A stretch of DNA of 64,000 nucleotides from Phycisphaerae bacterium (GCA_011050235.1 DRGC01000079.1:41966-105965), one strand, 5' to 3'. Counted from the stretch's first letter, positions 53,335-61,940 are shown. Program-made: numbers and translations. Notes: a model not told the origin generated them from the letters alone.

Positions 53335-53940
53335 CTACTTCATCTGACGCCAGAACTCTCGAAGTTCTCGGGTGGCTTGCTGGGCGGCCAGGCGAGCGGC
53401 GGAGGTGTATCCTTTGTTGCTGAAGCCGTTGCCGGCGCCGGTGTAGAGGATGGCGGCGTCGTCGGCGGCGACGACGCGCAGGCTCAGGCCGACATAGTGG
53501 TCGGTCTTGGTCTTGGTGGATGTGACGAACGGCGCCGAGGAGCTGTCCGTTTCCTGGCGGGTGCTCCACTGGGTGATTTCGCCGCAGGCGACGGCGTCGG
53601 CTTTGAGATGGCGGGCGATTGCAGCGGCCACGTGCGGGTCGTAACAGTCGAGCACGTCGTAGCCGGTCGCCGCTGCGGCCTCCTCGACTTCCTTGCGCGG
53701 AATGTTGATGATCTTGTAGCGTCCCAGGCGGTACATCTCCTGCAGGACGGCGCCGCGGGCGACCCATGACGACCCCTCGGCCGTCCACTCCGGGCCGTCG
53801 GTCAGCGGCAGGACGACAACGAACTCGATGTCCTTGAGGGCCTGCTGGTCCTCGGTCGACAGATTGACCGCCTCGCAGCCCTGCAGCATCAGCGCCACTG
53901 CGACCAGACACAGACTCCATCGGTCCACTCGACGCATCAT
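53335..53940 (-). CDS. CsgG/LpoB-like lipoprotein, tandem paralogue 1
   Basis: 201 aa; signal peptide with lipobox LMLQGC, Cys22. The domain has a first strand (FVVVLPLTDG), an amphipathic region RLGRYKIINIP, and HLKADAVACGEITQW, then a strand pair with DHYVGLSLRVV. This is the pattern of CsgG/TolB-N-like lipoproteins (periplasmic or outer-membrane assembly). Overlaps the next paralogue by ATGA (53937-53940). No Asp/His catalytic motif. Confidence 0.75.
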   Translation of the reverse strand: MMRRVDRWSLCLVAVALMLQGCEAVNLSTEDQQALKDIEFVVVLPLTDGPEWTAEGSSWVARGAVLQEMYRLGRYKIINIPRKEVEEAAAATGYDVLDCYDPHVAAAIARHLKADAVACGEITQWSTRQETDSSSAPFVTSTKTKTDHYVGLSLRVVAADDAAILYTGAGNGFSNKGYTSAARLAAQQATRELREFWRQMK

Positions 53941-54713
53941 TTCGTCTCTGCCTCGGCTCGTGCCTTTTCTGCCTCGGCTTTGGCTATTTCCGCCTCAGCT
54001 CGCGCCTTTTCTGCTTTGGCTTTCGCTATTTCCGCTTCGGCTCGCGCTCGTTCGGCGTTGGCTCGTGCTTGTTCCGCCTTGGCTTGTTTTTCTGCTTCTA
54101 CTTTGGCTCGGTGCCTGAAGGTCGCCACCCACGGGCCGAACGCCTGCTTGGCGGCCACGCCGGCGGCCCCGGTATATCCGTCTGGGCTGACGCCTTCGCC
54201 GCTGTGGGCATAGATCACCCGCCCGTCGCGGATTCGCACAGCCCGGACAAACATGCCGACGCGGTGAATGTATTTGGTGCGCGAACTTGCGAACATCCCC
54301 ACGGAACCGGCATGAGCTTCGGCTTGGGCTTCATATTGGGTCACTTCGCCCAGGATGACGGCGTCAACGCCCGTCAGTTGGCCGATCTTGGCGGCGACCT
54401 CCTGATCGGACCCCATCGCCTTCAGCAGATCGTGCTCGTCAATCAGGGCTTTCAGTTGCGCCCGCTCGTAGACCCGCAGGTCCGGGCACGTGTACAGATG
54501 CTCCATAGCTGCCGTGACGACTAACTCGCCCGAACCGGCCGCATTGTGTGCATCGACGAAGGGAACCACCGCGATCGACTTGACACCCTCCAGCGCTTTG
54601 GCGGTTTCGGGGTCGACCTGCAACTGCTCTTCACAGCCGCCCAGCCACATCGCGGCCGCCAGCAGGCCAATCGCCGCCCATCCAACCATCGCTTTGCGCA
54701 TGCCGTCTTTCAT
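53937..54713 (-). CDS. CsgG/LpoB-like lipoprotein with C-terminal coiled-coil repeat
   Basis: 258 aa; lipobox ending Cys27 (WLGGC). Core SIAVVPFVD, LRVYERAQLKALIDEHDL, LTGVDAVILGEVTQYEAQAE, then GMFVRAVRIRDG and GEGVSPDGYTGAA, close to the neighbours. From about residue 205 there are tandem AKAEAEKARAEAEI units (14-residue period) to the end, a predicted long helix. The repeat is an addition absent from the paralogues and may link the lipoprotein to another envelope part. Confidence 0.8.
   Translation of the reverse strand: MKDGMRKAMVGWAAIGLLAAAMWLGGCEEQLQVDPETAKALEGVKSIAVVPFVDAHNAAGSGELVVTAAMEHLYTCPDLRVYERAQLKALIDEHDLLKAMGSDQEVAAKIGQLTGVDAVILGEVTQYEAQAEAHAGSVGMFASSRTKYIHRVGMFVRAVRIRDGRVIYAHSGEGVSPDGYTGAAGVAAKQAFGPWVATFRHRAKVEAEKQAKAEQARANAERARAEAEIAKAKAEKARAEAEIAKAEAEKARAEAETK
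53943..54090 (-). repeat. 42-nt coding tandem repeat
   Basis: About three degenerate 42-nt units (GCCTCGGCTCGTGCCTTTTC and onward on the plus strand) encode the Ala/Glu/Lys heptad-like tail of the second CsgG-like lipoprotein. Confidence 0.85.
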
Positions 54714-54726
54714 CGTAACGTTCTCC

Positions 54727-55272
54727 TCAGCGGTTCTTTCGCGTTTCTCGCCAGTATCTTTCCAGCGGCTCGAGGGCGACTTTGATCGCCTTGGCGAACG
54801 CCGCCGGGATGTCCTTGTCCTTACCCTGGCCTGTGTGTTCGTAGATCACCTCAGACGTCTGCGACCAGAGAATCTGCACGGTGACGGCTGTCTGGGCCTC
54901 GGCGCCCTCCAGCGGCGGCAGGACGTATTGGGCGGCGCCGGTGACCACGGCGTCGACGCCGATCTCTCGGCCGGCCTGCCCGGCTATGCCGGGCGTCAGT
55001 TTCTCAGGCTCGCGCCGCAGCCGCCGCAGCGCCGGCGCTGCGGCGACGGATAGCTGGGGCAGCTTGGCGTCGACGAGATACGTGAACGTCATCCCCGAGG
55101 CCACCGGGCCGACGCCGGGCGTGCTCGACCGCATCGGCAGAACCGCCACGCTGTAGACCTCCGCCAGCGCGGGCTTGTCGAACTGTGCCGGCTGCGGCGG
55201 CTCGCACCCGGCGGCGGCGCAGATCGCGACGGCCAGGCATACGCCGGCAATGATCCGTGCGGGCCCGGTCAT
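54727..55272 (-). CDS. CsgG/LpoB-like lipoprotein, tandem paralogue 3
   Basis: 181 aa; lipobox ending Cys23 (CAAAGC). Contains YSVAVLPMRSS, VGVDAVVTGAAQYVLPP-type segment (EIGVDAVVTGAA) and a C-terminal amphipathic helix AIKVALEPLERYWRE. Shares the fold pattern of its neighbours. Start overlaps the stop of paralogue 4 (ATGA at 55269-55272). Confidence 0.75.
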   Translation of the reverse strand: MTGPARIIAGVCLAVAICAAAGCEPPQPAQFDKPALAEVYSVAVLPMRSSTPGVGPVASGMTFTYLVDAKLPQLSVAAAPALRRLRREPEKLTPGIAGQAGREIGVDAVVTGAAQYVLPPLEGAEAQTAVTVQILWSQTSEVIYEHTGQGKDKDIPAAFAKAIKVALEPLERYWRETRKNR

Positions 55273-55910
55273 GGCGCGGCCTCCTGGGCGGGGGGTGTCT
55301 TCCTGACCGGGTTATTGGCGACGAACTGACGGAGGCCTTCCAGGGCCAGGTCGGTCGCCTGCGTCATGGCTTGGCCATATCCCGTCTCGGACTTGGCCGA
55401 TCCGTTGCCGCGGTAGATCAACTGTCCCCGGACGGGATCGACGATTCGCACGGTCACCCCCACAATGAAGCTCGATTCCGTCCAGTTGCGCTCGCTAATC
55501 CAATAGTCGCTGTGTCGGTGCACAACCAGCGGGCGAAAGTCGAACACCTCGGCGATGACCAGGAGGTCCGCGTCGAACTGGCCGGTCAGGTCGCTCTGGG
55601 CGTTCGGGCTCCATTCGGCGGGTCCGGTGTCGAGCGACTTGAAGGCGGCGCGCATTCGGCCGGGGCCTTCCACGTCGAATCGGCCCAGTTGATCGATCGC
55701 CGTGATCAGGAGTCCCGTTTCGACCGGCCCGGCGTTGGGCCCATGGGGGCCCGGTGCACCGGTGGCGGGCATGACCAGCAGTTTGTCGGCTTCGGCCAGG
55801 GCGTCGGGATCGTAGAGCTCCCACGGCTTCTGGCAACCGGCCAATGCGAACACTGTCGTCAGCACACACAGAAGCCACACAGGTTGATATGGTCGGCGCA
55901 CAGTTGGCAT
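55269..55910 (-). CDS. CsgG/LpoB-like lipoprotein, tandem paralogue 4
   Basis: 213 aa from the ATG at 55908-55910; a longer upstream frame is rejected as it lacks a signal sequence. Lipobox ending Cys26 (FALAGC). ADKLLVMPATG, FDVEGPGRMRAAF, FDADLLVIAEVFDFRP and a C-terminal helix with QATDLALEGLRQFV parallel the other three. First gene of the four-gene set; a repeat-protein gene lies upstream after 56 bp. Confidence 0.75.
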   Translation of the reverse strand: MPTVRRPYQPVWLLCVLTTVFALAGCQKPWELYDPDALAEADKLLVMPATGAPGPHGPNAGPVETGLLITAIDQLGRFDVEGPGRMRAAFKSLDTGPAEWSPNAQSDLTGQFDADLLVIAEVFDFRPLVVHRHSDYWISERNWTESSFIVGVTVRIVDPVRGQLIYRGNGSAKSETGYGQAMTQATDLALEGLRQFVANNPVRKTPPAQEAAP

Positions 55911-55966
55911 AGTCTGTTTCCCGCTGGCAGAACCGGTCCAAAAACTACCACGGGCCGGGCGGACAA

Positions 55967-56548
55967 TCAATAATCTTCCGCGGAATCGGCTGCGGCGATG
56001 GCTTCGGGCGGCGGCGGGGCCTTCCAAAGCTCCTTGCCGCCGGCGTCGTAGATCGTCAGGCTCGCCGAGCCGCCGGCATCGAGCGACAGGTCGGCGCGGA
56101 CGGCGCCGCTCTTATCGGTCAGGGCGATGCGGGGGGCGCCCTCGACGGACAGTTGGACCGCCGATCGACCGGACTCACCCAGCAGGTGCATGACGGGCCT
56201 CCCGTCCGAAAGCGTCACGAGCTTGGCCCGTGTCCGGCCGTTGGCGTCCAGCAGCTTTAGCTCGGGATGGCCGCTGGCGCGGTTGGATTCGAGCGTGAAC
56301 CGCGATCGGCCGTTCTTGTCCCGCACGGTAAAGCTCATCGTGCCGTCGTCGCTGACGTTGATGACGGACCGGACGGTCTCGGTGTTCTTGTCGACGATGT
56401 AGAGGTCGGTGGCCCGGACGTACTTGGGGTGACCCGCCTCCTGGGCCCGCGCTTCGCCGGCCGACAGCAGCCAATGCGACAAGCCCCCGCCGGCAAACGA
56501 CGCTGCCAGGATGCAGACGGCTGCGAGCATACGCCTGGTGTTATTCAT
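55967..56548 (-). CDS. Secreted beta-repeat hypothetical protein
   Basis: 193 aa. Signal peptide (1-36, cleavage near GEARAQEA). The rest consists of about five beta-hairpin-like units with a shared core D-x-x-G-R-x-x (DKNGRSRFTLE, DANGRTRAKLV, GESGRSAVQLS, DKSGAVRADLS, DAGGKELWKAP), spaced about 22-28 residues apart. No enzyme motif. It probably forms an elongated beta-stack. Ends with a short acidic tail. May belong to the lipoprotein operon downstream (56 bp). Confidence 0.65.
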   Translation of the reverse strand: MNNTRRMLAAVCILAASFAGGGLSHWLLSAGEARAQEAGHPKYVRATDLYIVDKNTETVRSVINVSDDGTMSFTVRDKNGRSRFTLESNRASGHPELKLLDANGRTRAKLVTLSDGRPVMHLLGESGRSAVQLSVEGAPRIALTDKSGAVRADLSLDAGGSASLTIYDAGGKELWKAPPPPEAIAAADSAEDY

Positions 56549-56713
56549 AAGAATGCCCTTTCGAACGGATGCGTGATGGCTGGAACGACCCGATCAGTAT
56601 GGCCGAAACAGCCGTGCGTTTCCATCCCTTCGGACAACGCACATCGCGCAGATGCCCCCGGCGCGCTTGACCAAAGCGCGGTCGGGGGCATACAATCAAG
56701 GCCAGCCACCCAA

Positions 56714-56786
56714 GCGCCCGTAGCTCAATGGATAGAGCATCGGTCTTCGGAACCGAGGGTTGGAGGTTCGAATCCTCTCGGGCGTG
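56714..56786 (+). tRNA. tRNA-Arg (UCG)
   Basis: 73 nt: acceptor GCGCCCG/CGGGCGT (one G-U), D arm GCTC/GAGC, anticodon stem TCGGT/ACCGA with loop CTTCGGA giving anticodon TCG (reads CGA), T arm GGAGGTTCGAATCCTCT. Discriminator G; CCA not encoded. Confidence 0.93.
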
Positions 56787-56805
56787 TCTTTTGGCGCAAG
56801 CCAAA

Positions 56806-56840
56806 GCCGGTCGCTACCGAACGTTGCGGCCGGCCTTTTT
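56806..56840 (+). terminator. Weak terminator after tRNA-Arg
   Basis: GCCGG (56806) and CCGGC (56830-56834) flank about 19 nt and are followed by five T (56836-56840). Short stem, so moderate support only. Confidence 0.4.
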
Positions 56841-56964
56841 GTGGGCCGAGAGCCCAAGACCGCGGGCCGGGCCTCTCAGGGATGGAGGGCAGGTGAAGGG
56901 GGATTCTGCAATGGCAAGCGGCGCGCGAATGGGGTAAACAGATGCACACAGATTACCCGGAGAC

Positions 56965-57756
56965 ATGATGAGACTTGCAAGAATTAGGATGGATGACACC
57001 GCCGCCTACGCCGTAGCGGACCAAGACGGCTATCACCTGGTGGAAGGCGACATCTTCGGCGACTGGAAGAAGACCGATCGTGTGCTGCCGGCTGATTCGG
57101 CAACGCTGCTGGCCCCGGTCGAGCCGCCGCAGATCATAGCCATTGGGCTGAACTATCGCAGGCACGCCAAAGAAAGCGGGATGGAGCTGCCGGACCATCC
57201 GCTGATCTTCGTCAAGACGCTCAACACCATCACCGGCCCCGGCATGCCGATTGTCCTGCCGAAGATGGCCCCGGCGGAGGTGGACTTCGAGGCTGAGCTG
57301 GCCCTGGTGATCGGCAAGCGGACCAGGAATGTTTCCGAAGACGACGCGCTCGACTGCCTGCTGGGCTATACCTGCGCCCAGGACGTCAGCGCGCGGGATT
57401 GTCAGCTCCGTTTCGACAAGCAGTGGGCTCGCGGCAAGTGCTTCGACACGTTCGCCCCGATCGGCCCGTGGATCGAAACGGACCTCGACGGCGACAACGC
57501 CGGCATCCGCCTGACGGTCAACGGCCAGACCATGCAGAACTCCAACACCGCGGACATGATCTTCGGCTGCAGGCAGCTGGTCAGCTACGTCTCCCAGTGC
57601 ATGACGCTCCTGCCGGGCAGCATTATCCTGACGGGCACCCCCGAGGGTGTGGGCTTCTCGCGCAAGCCGCCGATCTTCCTCAAGGCCGGCGACACCACGA
57701 TCGTTGAGATCGAAGGCATCGGCGCGCTGACCAACACCGTCGAGATGGAAGACTAG
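56965..57756 (+). CDS. Fumarylacetoacetate hydrolase-family protein
   Basis: 263 aa. Cofactor/metal features: PPQIIAIGLNYRRHAKESG near the domain start, AEVDFEAELALVIGK with the paired Glu metal ligands, GYTCAQDVSARDCQ, and GTPEGVGFSRKPPIFLKAGD. Such enzymes hydrolyse or decarboxylate acylpyruvates and 2-oxo acids; related members act in sugar-acid catabolism, which fits the neighbouring minus-strand operon. Two adjacent ATGs (56965, 56968) follow GGAG. Precise substrate unknown. Confidence 0.9.
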   Translation: MMRLARIRMDDTAAYAVADQDGYHLVEGDIFGDWKKTDRVLPADSATLLAPVEPPQIIAIGLNYRRHAKESGMELPDHPLIFVKTLNTITGPGMPIVLPKMAPAEVDFEAELALVIGKRTRNVSEDDALDCLLGYTCAQDVSARDCQLRFDKQWARGKCFDTFAPIGPWIETDLDGDNAGIRLTVNGQTMQNSNTADMIFGCRQLVSYVSQCMTLLPGSIILTGTPEGVGFSRKPPIFLKAGDTTIVEIEGIGALTNTVEMED

Positions 57757-57779
57757 CGCCGCCTTACGTAAGTCCGTAG

Positions 57780-58110
57780 CGATCGAGCCGTCACCTCAGG
57801 CCCGGAGGGCCGTCTTGCATAGCCCAGGGGGAAGCCGTGAGCGTGAGCGCAGCGAGCAGTTGAACGGCGAGCCCTGGGGAATGGACCGGCCAAAGGGGAA
57901 AGCCCCAACGGGGCGCCTTGACGGGCCCGATCTCGCCGGCAGCTGCGATGCGATGGCCTCAACGAGGGTCTCAATCGCATGGTCGACAAAGCCAAGACGC
58001 CCCTTACGGGGCTTGGCGCAATGCCGACGATAACCCAGGGCTTGGCCTGACGGCCTACGCCCTGGGCTAAGCAAGGGACCCCGTTGGGGCCCAACGATCA
58101 ACAAGCCCAA
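57780..58110. repeat. Hairpin-rich intergenic repeat element
   Basis: The 429-bp gap between the FAH-family gene and the mannonate dehydratase-like gene has no credible ORF. It holds at least five palindromes: AGCCCAGGG with CCCTGGG (57830-57877), GGGGAAAGCCCC and GCCCCAACGGGGC (about 57895-57914), CCCCTTACGGGG (about 58000-58011), CCCAGGGC with GCCCTGGG (58034-58067) and GGACCCCGTTGGGGCCC (58076-58092). The composition is unlike neighbouring coding DNA. A dispersed REP-like element is the best guess. Confidence 0.6.
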
Positions 58111-58185
58111 GCAAGAACTGGCCGGATCCGCCAGGGAGCCCCGCCAGCCGACACCTCGAACGCCAATTACGCCCCGCCAGCCGAG

Positions 58186-59181
58186 TTATCTCCCCGCTTC
58201 GGCGCGTTGGATGAGGGCCTTCATGTAGCCGATGGTGTAGGCGGTGCCGATGCGGGGGTCGCCGCCCATTAGGGGGACGTGATCGGGGATCAGGACGCCG
58301 TCGAAGTTCACGTCGGCCAGGGCCTTGACGACGTTGAACATGTCCATGTAGCCGTCGTCGAGGAAGGTCTCGACGAACTGCGTCCCGGGCCGATCGACGT
58401 TGCGGAAGTGGACCTTGAACAGCTTGTTCTGTTGGCTGAAGTATCGGATGGTCTCGAACACGTCGCAGCCCATCGCCTCGCCGCCTTCCAGCCAGCAGCC
58501 CACGCACAGGCACATGCCGAAATTCGGGCTGTCGGCAATCTCGAGGGCGCGCCGGTAATTCTCGAAGTTGTTGAAACACCGCGGCACGCCGGCGAGGGTT
58601 GCCACGGGTGGATCGTCGGGGTGGACGCCGATCTTGACGCCGGCTTCTTCGGCCACCGGGACGATCTGCCGGACGAAGTACTCATAGTTTTGCCAGATCT
58701 CGTCTTCGCTGTACTGGCGGCCGTGGGAGAGCGGCCGGTGGAACGTGCCGTGCGGCGAGCCGCCGAATGCCTCGCCATCCAGGTCCAGCGCGCGCGTCTC
58801 TGCGCCGCCGCGTGTTGTCCCGGCGGGCGAGGACCACACGCCGTTGCCGATATGGGCGTGGGTGGTATAGGGAATACCGGCAGCGCCGAGGTCGCGGAGG
58901 TGCTGCTTGTAGAGCTCGATGATCTCGTCGCGGTTGGGCAAGTTCAGCACGATCGCGTCCTGACAATGGATCGCACTATTGCCCAGCGCATAGATGCCGA
59001 TGCCGGCCGCCCCGAACGCCTCCCGCTGAGCGACGTAGTAATCGTAGCAGGCTTTCTCGCCCTTGACCCACAGCACGACCTGGTCCACGCCCATCTGTTG
59101 GATCAGGGCGAGGGCTTCGTCGGTGGGGTCCGGCTCGGCCTGGGTGGCGATTCGCAGAGGTGTCTTGTGTTCGGTCGTCAT
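58186..59181 (-). CDS. Mannonate dehydratase (UxuA)-like TIM-barrel protein
   Basis: 331 aa. TIM-barrel with metal-ligand motifs in the UxuA/xylose-isomerase-like order: IPYTTHAHIGNGVW, GVKIGVHPDDPP, FGMCLCVGCWLEGG, and KLFKVHFRNVDR, DGVLIPDHVP. D-mannonate dehydratase removes water to give 2-dehydro-3-deoxy-D-gluconate; the exact sugar acid here is not settled. It ends the three-gene minus-strand operon, 8 bp after the amidohydrolase. Confidence 0.85.
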   Translation of the reverse strand: MTTEHKTPLRIATQAEPDPTDEALALIQQMGVDQVVLWVKGEKACYDYYVAQREAFGAAGIGIYALGNSAIHCQDAIVLNLPNRDEIIELYKQHLRDLGAAGIPYTTHAHIGNGVWSSPAGTTRGGAETRALDLDGEAFGGSPHGTFHRPLSHGRQYSEDEIWQNYEYFVRQIVPVAEEAGVKIGVHPDDPPVATLAGVPRCFNNFENYRRALEIADSPNFGMCLCVGCWLEGGEAMGCDVFETIRYFSQQNKLFKVHFRNVDRPGTQFVETFLDDGYMDMFNVVKALADVNFDGVLIPDHVPLMGGDPRIGTAYTIGYMKALIQRAEAGR

Positions 59182-59189
59182 GAGAACCC

Positions 59190-60035
59190 TCAGCTATCCA
59201 GGCCCAGCACTGCGAGCGTGTCGCGGTGGATGATCTGGTCGGGCAGATCGTCGGGCAGTTCGGGCAGGTTCATCTCGCGGCTGAGTTGGACCACGCTGCG
59301 CAGACCGGCGACGCTTTCGTCGAAGGTCGTGAACGGATAATCGGTCCCGAACAGCAGCTTGTGCGTGACGCCGTACTCGACCGCCAGCCGCAGCGAGTTG
59401 TAGAACTGCCACGGCCGATAGAACAGCGCCGAGATATCGGCGAAGACATTGGGCTGCTTGCGGATCATGACGATGGTTTCGGCCTCCCACGGATGGCCGA
59501 GGTGGGCGACCACCATCTTCAGGTCCGGGAACCGTATCGCGACATCGTCCAGCAGAATCGGATTGGCCAGCGCGAGCGACGCTTTGCGGGGGAACGTCGT
59601 CGCCTGGTGGAAGATAATCGGCATGCCGAGCTTTTCCGCCCGGGCGAAGACCGCGGAGGCCCGCTGGTCGTGCGGATGCCAGTTGCCGTAGATGGGACTC
59701 ATCTTCAGCCCGCGCAGGCCCAGCTCGCGCGAGGCGCGCTCGACCTCATCGGCGGCCCCGTCCTCGGTCGGGCAGACCGATCCGAAACCGATCAGCTTGC
59801 CGGGGTCGGTCCGAACATACTCGGCCACCGTCTCGTTCTCGCACAGAAAGCCCGTATAGGGCGCTCGCAGGCCGAACACGATGGCGCGGTCGACCTCGCT
59901 GACGGCCTGGCGATGCTGGTCGGCGGTGACGTTCGGATCGAACTCCCTCATGCGGGCGATGGCCATTTCCGCAACGAGTTCATCCGTCAGCTCGCCGGGG
60001 TATCGCCAGAGATGGGTATGACAATCGACGATCAT
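59190..60035 (-). CDS. Amidohydrolase-2 family protein
   Basis: 281 aa. Metal-dependent TIM-barrel: VDCHTHLW (HxH) at the N-terminus, LRGLKMSPIYG with the barrel Lys-type segment, PIIFHQATTF, VVAHLGHPWE and LLFGTDYPF with the terminal Asp. These enzymes hydrolyse or decarboxylate carboxylic or cyclic compounds such as lactones and salicylate-like acids. Sits between mannonate dehydratase-like and aminotransferase genes, 7 bp from the latter; may open a lactone. Confidence 0.88.
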   Translation of the reverse strand: MIVDCHTHLWRYPGELTDELVAEMAIARMREFDPNVTADQHRQAVSEVDRAIVFGLRAPYTGFLCENETVAEYVRTDPGKLIGFGSVCPTEDGAADEVERASRELGLRGLKMSPIYGNWHPHDQRASAVFARAEKLGMPIIFHQATTFPRKASLALANPILLDDVAIRFPDLKMVVAHLGHPWEAETIVMIRKQPNVFADISALFYRPWQFYNSLRLAVEYGVTHKLLFGTDYPFTTFDESVAGLRSVVQLSREMNLPELPDDLPDQIIHRDTLAVLGLDS

Positions 60036-60042
60036 CGTTCGC

Positions 60043-61383
60043 TCATAGCTCCCCCACGACGCGGGCTGCGATCTCCAGCGTGCGGTCGATGTCTTGGTCG
60101 CTATGGGCTGCGCTGACCGATCCCTGCTTGCAGGGCTGTGGGAACTGATAGATGCCCCGCTCGATCAACGCGCGCCGGTACCTGCGGTCCAGCTCGAAAT
60201 CGTGATTCGCCGCGATATCATGCCAGTCCACCGGCGCGTGGTCGCAGAAATACGTGCAGTAGGCCGAGCCGTTGCGCGGCGTGGTCGAGGCGATGCCACG
60301 ATCGCTGAAGATTTCCGTCAGCCCCGCGACCAGTCTCGCCGTGAGCCGGTCGAGCCTGGCGTATATTTCGTCGCCGTGATCGCGAAGCCGCTCGATGGTC
60401 GCTATCGCCGCCGCGCTCGTGAATGGATGCGCGTTGTAGGTCCCGGCGATCAGCGTCTTGCGGGCGGGATCGGGGTCATGGAACAATCGCATGATCCGCT
60501 CACGGCCGCCGATGACGCCCATCGGGTAGCCGTTGGCGACGGCCTTGCCGAACAGGCTCAGATCGGGCGTGACGTTGCAGACCTGCTGGTACCCGCCGAG
60601 GCAGGTCCGAAAACCCGTCTTGACCTCATCGAACACGAGCAGCGCCCCATGCCGGTCGCACAGCTCGCGGAGGCGGGCCAAGTAGCTGGGCCGAGGCAAC
60701 ACGACGCCGATGTTCTGCAGGACCGGCTCGACCAGTACACACGCGATCGGCCGCTCGCCCATCACGTACTCGACGGAGTCCGAGTCGTTGAAATTGACCA
60801 CGTGCAGGTGTCGCAGAGCATCTTGGGGGATCCCGGCCGAGAACGGCAAGACAGGATATTCGCCGGGGCTGACGCGCGGGCCGATCTGCTCGATGGTGGG
60901 CATGACGGTCCGGGCGACGTCATTGTGCCACCCGTTGTAGCCGCCCAGCATCAGGATGATGTCATCGCGGCCGGTATAGGCCCGGGCCAGACGGATGGCG
61001 TGGGCGGTGGCTTCGCTGCCGGTGTTGGTGATCTGCACCCGCTCCAGCGACGGCACCGATTCGCACAGCAGCCGCGCCAGCGTCACCTCCCACGGCGTCG
61101 TCCCCGTGCCCATCAACGATTCCTGCCGGTCGATGGCCTCGACCACGGCGGCGTTGACCCCCGGATCGTTGTGCCCCAGCAGATGCGGCGAGAACGCGGC
61201 GTGGTAATCGATGTACTCGGTCCCGTCGATATCGGTGAGCTTGCTGCCGGCGGCGCGGACGAACGTAATGTCCGGCTCGACCTTGCGGTTCAGCGAGACC
61301 ACGCCGCCTGCAATGTAGCTGGCGGCCGAGCGGATCAACCGGTCAATCGATGCGGCATCATCGCGGTCAGCGCTCACGTTCAT
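60043..61383 (-). CDS. Class III aminotransferase (GSA aminomutase-like)
   Basis: 446 aa from the ATG at 61381-61383, chosen because the fold starts there (IDRLIRSAASYIAGGVVSLNR); AAAAGGA is directly upstream. The frame is open to 61434. Lys280 in LFGKAVANGYPMG carries PLP; TNTGSEATAHAIRLARAYTG and FDEVKTGFRT are the family motifs. Closest to glutamate-1-semialdehyde aminomutase-like enzymes, but located in a catabolic operon rather than with hem genes, so likely acts on a sugar- or amino-acid-derived oxo compound. Confidence 0.88.
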   Translation of the reverse strand: MNVSADRDDAASIDRLIRSAASYIAGGVVSLNRKVEPDITFVRAAGSKLTDIDGTEYIDYHAAFSPHLLGHNDPGVNAAVVEAIDRQESLMGTGTTPWEVTLARLLCESVPSLERVQITNTGSEATAHAIRLARAYTGRDDIILMLGGYNGWHNDVARTVMPTIEQIGPRVSPGEYPVLPFSAGIPQDALRHLHVVNFNDSDSVEYVMGERPIACVLVEPVLQNIGVVLPRPSYLARLRELCDRHGALLVFDEVKTGFRTCLGGYQQVCNVTPDLSLFGKAVANGYPMGVIGGRERIMRLFHDPDPARKTLIAGTYNAHPFTSAAAIATIERLRDHGDEIYARLDRLTARLVAGLTEIFSDRGIASTTPRNGSAYCTYFCDHAPVDWHDIAANHDFELDRRYRRALIERGIYQFPQPCKQGSVSAAHSDQDIDRTLEIAARVVGEL

Positions 61384-61940
61384 TCCTTTTCGCTGGACAA
61401 TTGGCGTCATGTGCTGCGGGTACTCTACGATCATCGCACAATGTGAGGCAAGGCTCGAAATGAGCCGCTATCCGGATGACAGCGTCGCACATGGCGTGTC
61501 GTGGAAATGCTGAGAGGCAGATCGGTACTTGTTATACGGCATGCCGGTGGCGTCGACTTCGCTGAGGGCGCCCGCCGCCCTGACAGCAGCACGGTCCCAA
61601 CTGCTCGTAGTATATTGATCTGACGGCATTGCTAACTCGTAAAGCAACACATCAATACCAATTGAATTAAAGTGGTATTAGAGTGAGGATTGCGTGGAGG
61701 TCTCATTATAGAGACGGGGGAGTTTGGGGGATTCCTGATGCCGGGAAATGCGAGTCACCGCGGCTGTCGCCGGGAGGTGGGCGTGGGTGCATCGCTTGCG
61801 GATCGACAGGGGAAGGCTGGACGTTCTGGCCACTACGGACGTTGCATCGGCGGCGAGGCGCGGTCTGGCACGGTGATTGCTGAAAGCCTTGTGGAGCACT
61901 GTGGATTCTCTGTAGCCGCAGAGAATCAGGACATGCACGG
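61384..61940. other. 557-bp divergent intergenic region
   Basis: Lies between the class III aminotransferase start and the large membrane protein start. It contains an AT-richer stretch near 61600-61690 (TATATTGATC, AATTGAATTAAAG) that may hold promoters. The short frames here (60-97 codons) lack recognisable motifs and Shine-Dalgarno sequences. A 9-bp hairpin (61904-61927) precedes the membrane protein gene. Confidence 0.45.
61904..61927 (+). promoter_or_regulatory. Hairpin just upstream of the membrane-protein start
   Basis: GATTCTCTG and CAGAGAATC form a perfect 9-bp stem with loop TAGCCG, ending 13 nt before the ATG at 61941. It would cover the place where a Shine-Dalgarno is expected and leaves only AGG (61928-61930) free, so it could limit translation. 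No T-run. Confidence 0.45.

Noticed and set aside
53943..54090. Tandem repeat resembling a CRISPR-like array
   Set aside because: In-frame coding 42-nt repeats without spacers; explained by an Ala/Glu/Lys coiled-coil tail.
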